Origin: an uncultured Caulobacterales bacterium
Lineage (GTDB): Bacteria > Pseudomonadota > Alphaproteobacteria > Caulobacterales > Caulobacteraceae
NCBI GenBank assembly: GCA_903884425.1
Contig: CAISEP010000016.1
Location: forward strand, 1 to 64,000
Direction of reading: 5' to 3'
Length of the DNA: 64,000 bases
Made by a program: the position numbers and the translations under genes. This document shows positions 61,104-64,000 of this stretch, piece by piece (positions within the stretch are counted from its first letter, which is position 1; each line of letters starts with the position of its first letter). Below the pieces are notes generated by a model, which ran no database searches, was not told where the DNA came from, and saw only the letters and a list, made by a program, of their open reading frames with translations.

Positions 61104-61592
61104 TCAGCGGTCGTCGATTTCCGACCACTTCAGGTCGTCCATCCGACAGCCCTTCGGCATCAGAAGCCCCGTGACGGACCCCACCGGGACCCTGGCCCCG
61201 ACCAGCCCGGCCGCCTTCCGCCAGAAATCGTAGGAGTAGGTCGCCCATCGCGGCTGGCGGGCATAGTTCCGCCCCTGGAACTCCACGCTGAAGCTGTAGC
61301 CATTGGTCCCGGCAAGCTGCCGCAGCAGCGCCTCGTGGACGCCCTGCGGCGACATGTTGGCGACCAGAACAGTGCAACGGCCCCGCTGGGCCTCGAAGAT
61401 GGGTATGTCGTGCCCGCCCGTGATGCCGGTGATCCTGTAGCCGGACCGCTCGACGAAGCGGTGCAGGGCGGCCTCCCTCAGGCTGTGATCATCGAAGGAT
61501 GTCACCGTCAGGGACCGGGCCCCGATCAGGCGCGGGGTCAGGGTGACAAGAACGAGGACGCCGCCCAGCGCCAATCTACGCGTCAGCTTCAT
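61104..61592 (-). CDS. Exosortase-associated accessory protein (EpsI-like position)
   Basis: A 162-residue protein with one N-terminal membrane helix or signal anchor (residues 6-24) and a beta-rich periplasmic domain (RGRCTVLVANMSPQG, YSFSVEFQGRNYAR, WATYSYDFWRKAAGL). Its start ATG 61592 overlaps the exosortase stop by 17 bp, so it is translationally coupled to it. EpsI-type and similar accessory proteins commonly sit next to exosortases, and the domain could help in substrate presentation or polysaccharide attachment. The similarity to EpsI is positional, not proven by motif. Confidence 0.65.
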   Translation of the reverse strand: MKLTRRLALGGVLVLVTLTPRLIGARSLTVTSFDDHSLREAALHRFVERSGYRITGITGGHDIPIFEAQRGRCTVLVANMSPQGVHEALLRQLAGTNGYSFSVEFQGRNYARQPRWATYSYDFWRKAAGLVGARVPVGSVTGLLMPKGCRMDDLKWSEIDDR

Positions 61593-62421
61593 GCCGCGTC
61601 CCGAAGTAGCAGAAGGCAAGGGTCGAGGCGGTCGACAGCATGCTCGCCGTGGTTCCCCCGATTTCCCCGTGGATCAGGTCGTACTGGTCCGGGTTGAGGG
61701 CAATCAGACTCATGCGCGTCACGTTGATCACCACCATCGTCAGCGACATGCCGGCACACCAGACGAGGTCCGTCAGCCGGGACCGGCGGTTGCGGTACTG
61801 GTTGAACAGGAACCAGCAGAACAGCGACATGGAGATGTTCGCGATCGACGAGCAGCCGGGGGCGACGAAGATCTGGCCGCCGGTCCGCAGCAGGATCGCA
61901 TTGCCCGTGTGCGGCAAGCCGGTGAGGGTGGCCACGATCACGGCGTCGATCGGCAGGATCTTGTCGCTGAGCAGCCAGAAGATCTGCTTGCTCCAGAACA
62001 TGGGGTAGGTGATCGCCGTCAGGAGGGCCGCGCCGCGCCGGCCGTCCGTGCCACGCTCCGCCGTCAGGGTCGCGTAGCTCCCCAGCACGGTCAGGCCAAC
62101 CCAGCTCGGCTTGCTGAACGGCAGGAAGAAGGTCAGCAGCGCCCCGGCGCAGACGAGGACATCCAGCCGGGTCGCCGGCCGCGGGTCGCCGCGGGCCAGC
62201 CAGATCATTCCGAGGAAGAAGGCCGCCCAGACGATGACGCTGATGGCGAGGCCGTTCATCAGCGTCGTGGCCAGGCCGTTGGTGACCACGTGCCAGGCGG
62301 TCTCGGCGAAGGCGGCATTGCAGAAGCCGGCGAACAGCACCGGCGGCAGGAGGTCGGACCGCCGCCACCCCCGGATCAGGCCGGAGCGGCCGGTCGCTTC
62401 AGCTTGCGGAAGTGTTGACAT
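61576..62421 (-). CDS. Exosortase (transmembrane sorting transpeptidase)
   Basis: A 281-residue integral membrane protein with about eight helices. It has the three exosortase catalytic residues in the right order and settings: Cys190 (VAPGCSSI), Arg236 (NVTRMSLI) and His251 (DLIHGEIG). This enzyme cuts small proteins at a C-terminal sorting signal and transfers them to the surface. Start ATG 62421 is 23 bp inside the preceding small-protein gene, and its stop overlaps the accessory gene, so the three are one coupled unit. The two likely substrates are the small proteins at 60290-60595 and 62399-62779. Confidence 0.85.
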   Translation of the reverse strand: MSTLPQAEATGRSGLIRGWRRSDLLPPVLFAGFCNAAFAETAWHVVTNGLATTLMNGLAISVIVWAAFFLGMIWLARGDPRPATRLDVLVCAGALLTFFLPFSKPSWVGLTVLGSYATLTAERGTDGRRGAALLTAITYPMFWSKQIFWLLSDKILPIDAVIVATLTGLPHTGNAILLRTGGQIFVAPGCSSIANISMSLFCWFLFNQYRNRRSRLTDLVWCAGMSLTMVVINVTRMSLIALNPDQYDLIHGEIGGTTASMLSTASTLAFCYFGTRHEADA

Positions 62422-62779
62422 GGGCTTCGCCACCCCGTCGGCGGTGGCGGGACCAGGTGACCGCCGCGGCGGCAACGCCCAGAAGCACAAAGGGCAGGCC
62501 CACACCCTCGAGCGGGCCCGGGACGCCCCGCGCCTGCAAGTCCAGGGCCAGCTGGAGCTTCGCCGTGTCGAGGGCTACCCGCTCCGCCTCGTAATCGGGC
62601 GTGCCCTTGGTATCCAGCAGAAGGGCCTGCTTGTCCGCCTGGATCGCCGCCTTGTCATCGGCAATGACGGTCGGGTTCACCGGATCATGGGGCGTCACCG
62701 TCACCGGAGAGGTCGCCGCGGCGGGAAAGGCGATGGCCACCACCGCTGCGGAGAGGGCCGCCAGGACCGGGAGACGCAT
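62399..62779 (-). CDS. Small secreted protein with exosortase-type C-terminal signal (2)
   Basis: A 126-residue protein. A signal peptide (1-22) is followed by a short linker (VTVTPHDPVNPTV), a helix-forming region rich in Ala, Asp, Lys (40-84) and the motif VPGPLEGVGLPF at 86-97, then a hydrophobic helix and RHRRR. This is the same C-terminal module as in the protein at 60290-60595, on the opposite strand. ATG 62779 is chosen because GGAG sits eight bases upstream; GTG 62788 would leave no spacing. The gene runs into the exosortase start by 23 bp. Confidence 0.8.
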   Translation of the reverse strand: MRLPVLAALSAAVVAIAFPAAATSPVTVTPHDPVNPTVIADDKAAIQADKQALLLDTKGTPDYEAERVALDTAKLQLALDLQARGVPGPLEGVGLPFVLLGVAAAAVTWSRHRRRGGEAHVNTSAS

Positions 62780-62904
62780 GTTCTTCACTCCAACTTGCCG
62801 GTCACCCCGTGACCGACGACTACCGACACGACGGACAACCAGCCGGGATGGGCGTTGAGACCTCTCCGCCCGTAGCCTTGTCCGGTAAACCCGCTCTTAA
62901 CATC

Positions 62905-62924
62905 CCCGGGGCGCGAGACCCGGG
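62905..62924 (-). terminator. Weak stem-loop after sugar transferase
   Basis: CCCGGG (62905-62910) and CCCGGG (62919-62924) around an 8-nt loop, 34 bp past the transferase stop; the minus-strand tail (GATGTTAAGAGC) is poor in T. A possible leaky break between the transferase and the exosortase unit. Confidence 0.3.
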
Positions 62925-62957
62925 CCGAAGGGCACCAGGCCGACGCGCCGCCACACT

Positions 62958-63704
62958 CTAGAAGGCACCCGGATCGAAGGGCGCGCGGACAAACGTCTTG
63001 GCGATCAGCAGGATATCCGCCCCGATCGACCAGTTCTCGATATATTCCACATCCATCCGCACGCGGTTGGCCATGTCGGTGAGGCTGCGGATCTCCCCGC
63101 GGAGCCCGGACACCTGCGCCAGCCCGGTCAGACCCGGCCGGACCATGCTCCGCACCCCGTAGTCACTGACCTGGTTCAGGTAGTAGAGATCGTGGCTCAC
63201 CGCATGGGGCCGCGGCCCCACCAGGGACATGTCCCCCCGCAGGACGTTGATCAGCTGCGGCAGCTCATCCAGGCTCGTCCGCCGCAGGAACGCCCCGATG
63301 GGCGTGACCCGGTGGTCGTCCCGCGAGGCGTGCCGCACCGGCTCCCCCGGCGGCGAGGCGCGCATGGTGCGGAACTTCAGGATCTCGAAGCTGCGTCCGC
63401 CCAGACCGCCCCGCTTCTGGCGGAACAGCACCGGCCCGCCACCGCCGAGGTGGACCAGGAGGGCGATGAGCAGCATGAGGGGCGAGGCCACCAGCAGGAA
63501 GCCGGCGGACAGGCCGACATCGAGGGCGCGCTTGCTGCGGCTGGAGACCACCCGCCGGGCCAGTTCGGCGCGCCGGGTCAGGGCCGCCACGCGCTGCCGT
63601 TCCGCCGCGCCGTCGGCGTCCGGCGCGACCACGTCACACACGTCGCGTAGGTCACGGACGGGATTCGTCATGTCGAAATTCACGGCAGACTGCGGGCGGC
63701 TCAC
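62958..63704 (-). CDS. ExoY/WcaJ-type sugar transferase (polyprenyl-phosphate)
   Basis: A 248-residue bacterial sugar transferase that would put the first sugar-1-phosphate on undecaprenyl phosphate to start a polysaccharide repeat. The family core is clear: one membrane helix (ALDVGLSAGFLLVASPLML), QKRGGLGG, FRTM, DELPQLINVLRGDMSLVGPRP and RPGLTGLAQVSG. It lacks the four-helix N-terminal region of WbaP/WcaJ, like ExoY. GTG 63704 has GAGG seven bases upstream; ATG 63671 in the same frame lacks a ribosome-binding site. It is upstream of the exosortase genes on the same strand, linking polysaccharide assembly and sorting. Confidence 0.87.
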   Translation of the reverse strand: MSRPQSAVNFDMTNPVRDLRDVCDVVAPDADGAAERQRVAALTRRAELARRVVSSRSKRALDVGLSAGFLLVASPLMLLIALLVHLGGGGPVLFRQKRGGLGGRSFEILKFRTMRASPPGEPVRHASRDDHRVTPIGAFLRRTSLDELPQLINVLRGDMSLVGPRPHAVSHDLYYLNQVSDYGVRSMVRPGLTGLAQVSGLRGEIRSLTDMANRVRMDVEYIENWSIGADILLIAKTFVRAPFDPGAF

Positions 63705-64000
63705 ATCCGGGCCTCGTTTGACGAATCGATCCCAAGGAGGGCTCCCCAACACTACCAAGCGCGCCCCGGCGACGAACGCGTTTCCCCCACAGGATGAATA
63801 TTTCTGCGCCCAGAATGGAGCGAAACAAAGGTCGTTTTGTGCATCGCATCCAAATTGATGCCGCAATGCAGCGCTCTCATTCAGACACCCCGTCCCGCGC
63901 ACAGTCCGGGCGGGGTTTCGCCGCATTAACCATAAAATTCGGATGTGTCCGGACCGCTGGTGTGATATTGAGACACGCGAAAGTCACCGAAATTGCAGGA
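63705..64000. promoter_or_regulatory. Upstream region of the sugar transferase
   Basis: About 300 bp without a supported gene to the window edge. It is less GC-rich than average (for example AACCATAAAATTCGG near 63930) and should contain the promoter of the transferase. No specific binding motif is recognised. The open frame that extends the transferase to 63926 is not used, because the extra part lacks similarity and ribosome-binding site. Confidence 0.35.

Overview
The window is high-GC DNA (roughly 70% by eye) with dense, mostly minus-strand genes separated by short AT-rich promoter islands. The gene families point to an aerobic alphaproteobacterium that feeds on glycans and peptides, most like Caulobacterales or Sphingomonadales. 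They include a large TonB-dependent receptor with a LacI regulator and glycosidases, a tryptophan-halogenase-family protein, many exported peptidases and hydrolases with Tat-like leaders, NnrU, DUF1003 and an exosortase locus. This placement is inference; there is no rRNA or tRNA gene to anchor it. No CRISPR array, tRNA, rRNA, transposase or prophage was seen.

Region by region. 1-5.5 kb: the end of a metal-type outer-membrane protein/DUF2946 pair, then a polysaccharide deacetylase, a secreted metallo-beta-lactamase-fold hydrolase, a VOC protein and an amidase closed by a strong terminator. 5.5-13.5 kb: a small zinc-ribbon protein, NnrU, D-aminopeptidase, an exported HisC-like aminotransferase, a coupled parallel beta-helix/dihaem cytochrome c pair and a class-C serine hydrolase. 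13.8-29 kb: a tiny membrane protein, an aldo/keto reductase, an alpha/beta hydrolase, an M13 peptidase, a TPR protein, a Cds1-like cysteine desulfhydrase, an M20 peptidase, an amidohydrolase, an esterase, a PhyH oxygenase and a GH15 glucoamylase. 29.2-33 kb: a tight DUF3604/PpiC/HupE operon on the plus strand.

33-46.2 kb holds a polysaccharide-utilisation locus on the minus strand: LacI regulator, TonB-dependent receptor, GH3, tryptophan-halogenase-like flavoprotein, GH30, sugar MFS transporter and zinc alcohol dehydrogenase, the middle four overlapping head to tail. A LacI-type operator lies upstream of the receptor. The enzymes fit import of beta-glucan oligomers, splitting to sugar, and uptake. 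46.3-56.6 kb is ordinary accessory metabolism and signalling: a PafA-like phosphatase, a hybrid histidine kinase, a probable inactive EAL protein, an enoyl-CoA hydratase, DUF1003, an SDR, an AraC regulator and a TauD-type oxygenase.

56.7-58.9 kb looks like a small foreign or variable island: two translationally coupled genes of unknown function, a palindromic element, AT-rich blocks and a six-copy G-rich 7-bp tandem repeat. 58.9-63.7 kb is an exopolysaccharide/exosortase locus: an outer-membrane barrel protein, two tiny secreted proteins that share the identical C-terminal motif VPGPLEGVGLPF before a membrane helix and basic tail, a VanZ-like protein, an exosortase with the Cys/Arg/His triad, an overlapping accessory protein and an ExoY-type sugar transferase. 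This self-contained sorting system, with what may be a distinct sorting signal, is the most interesting content of the window.
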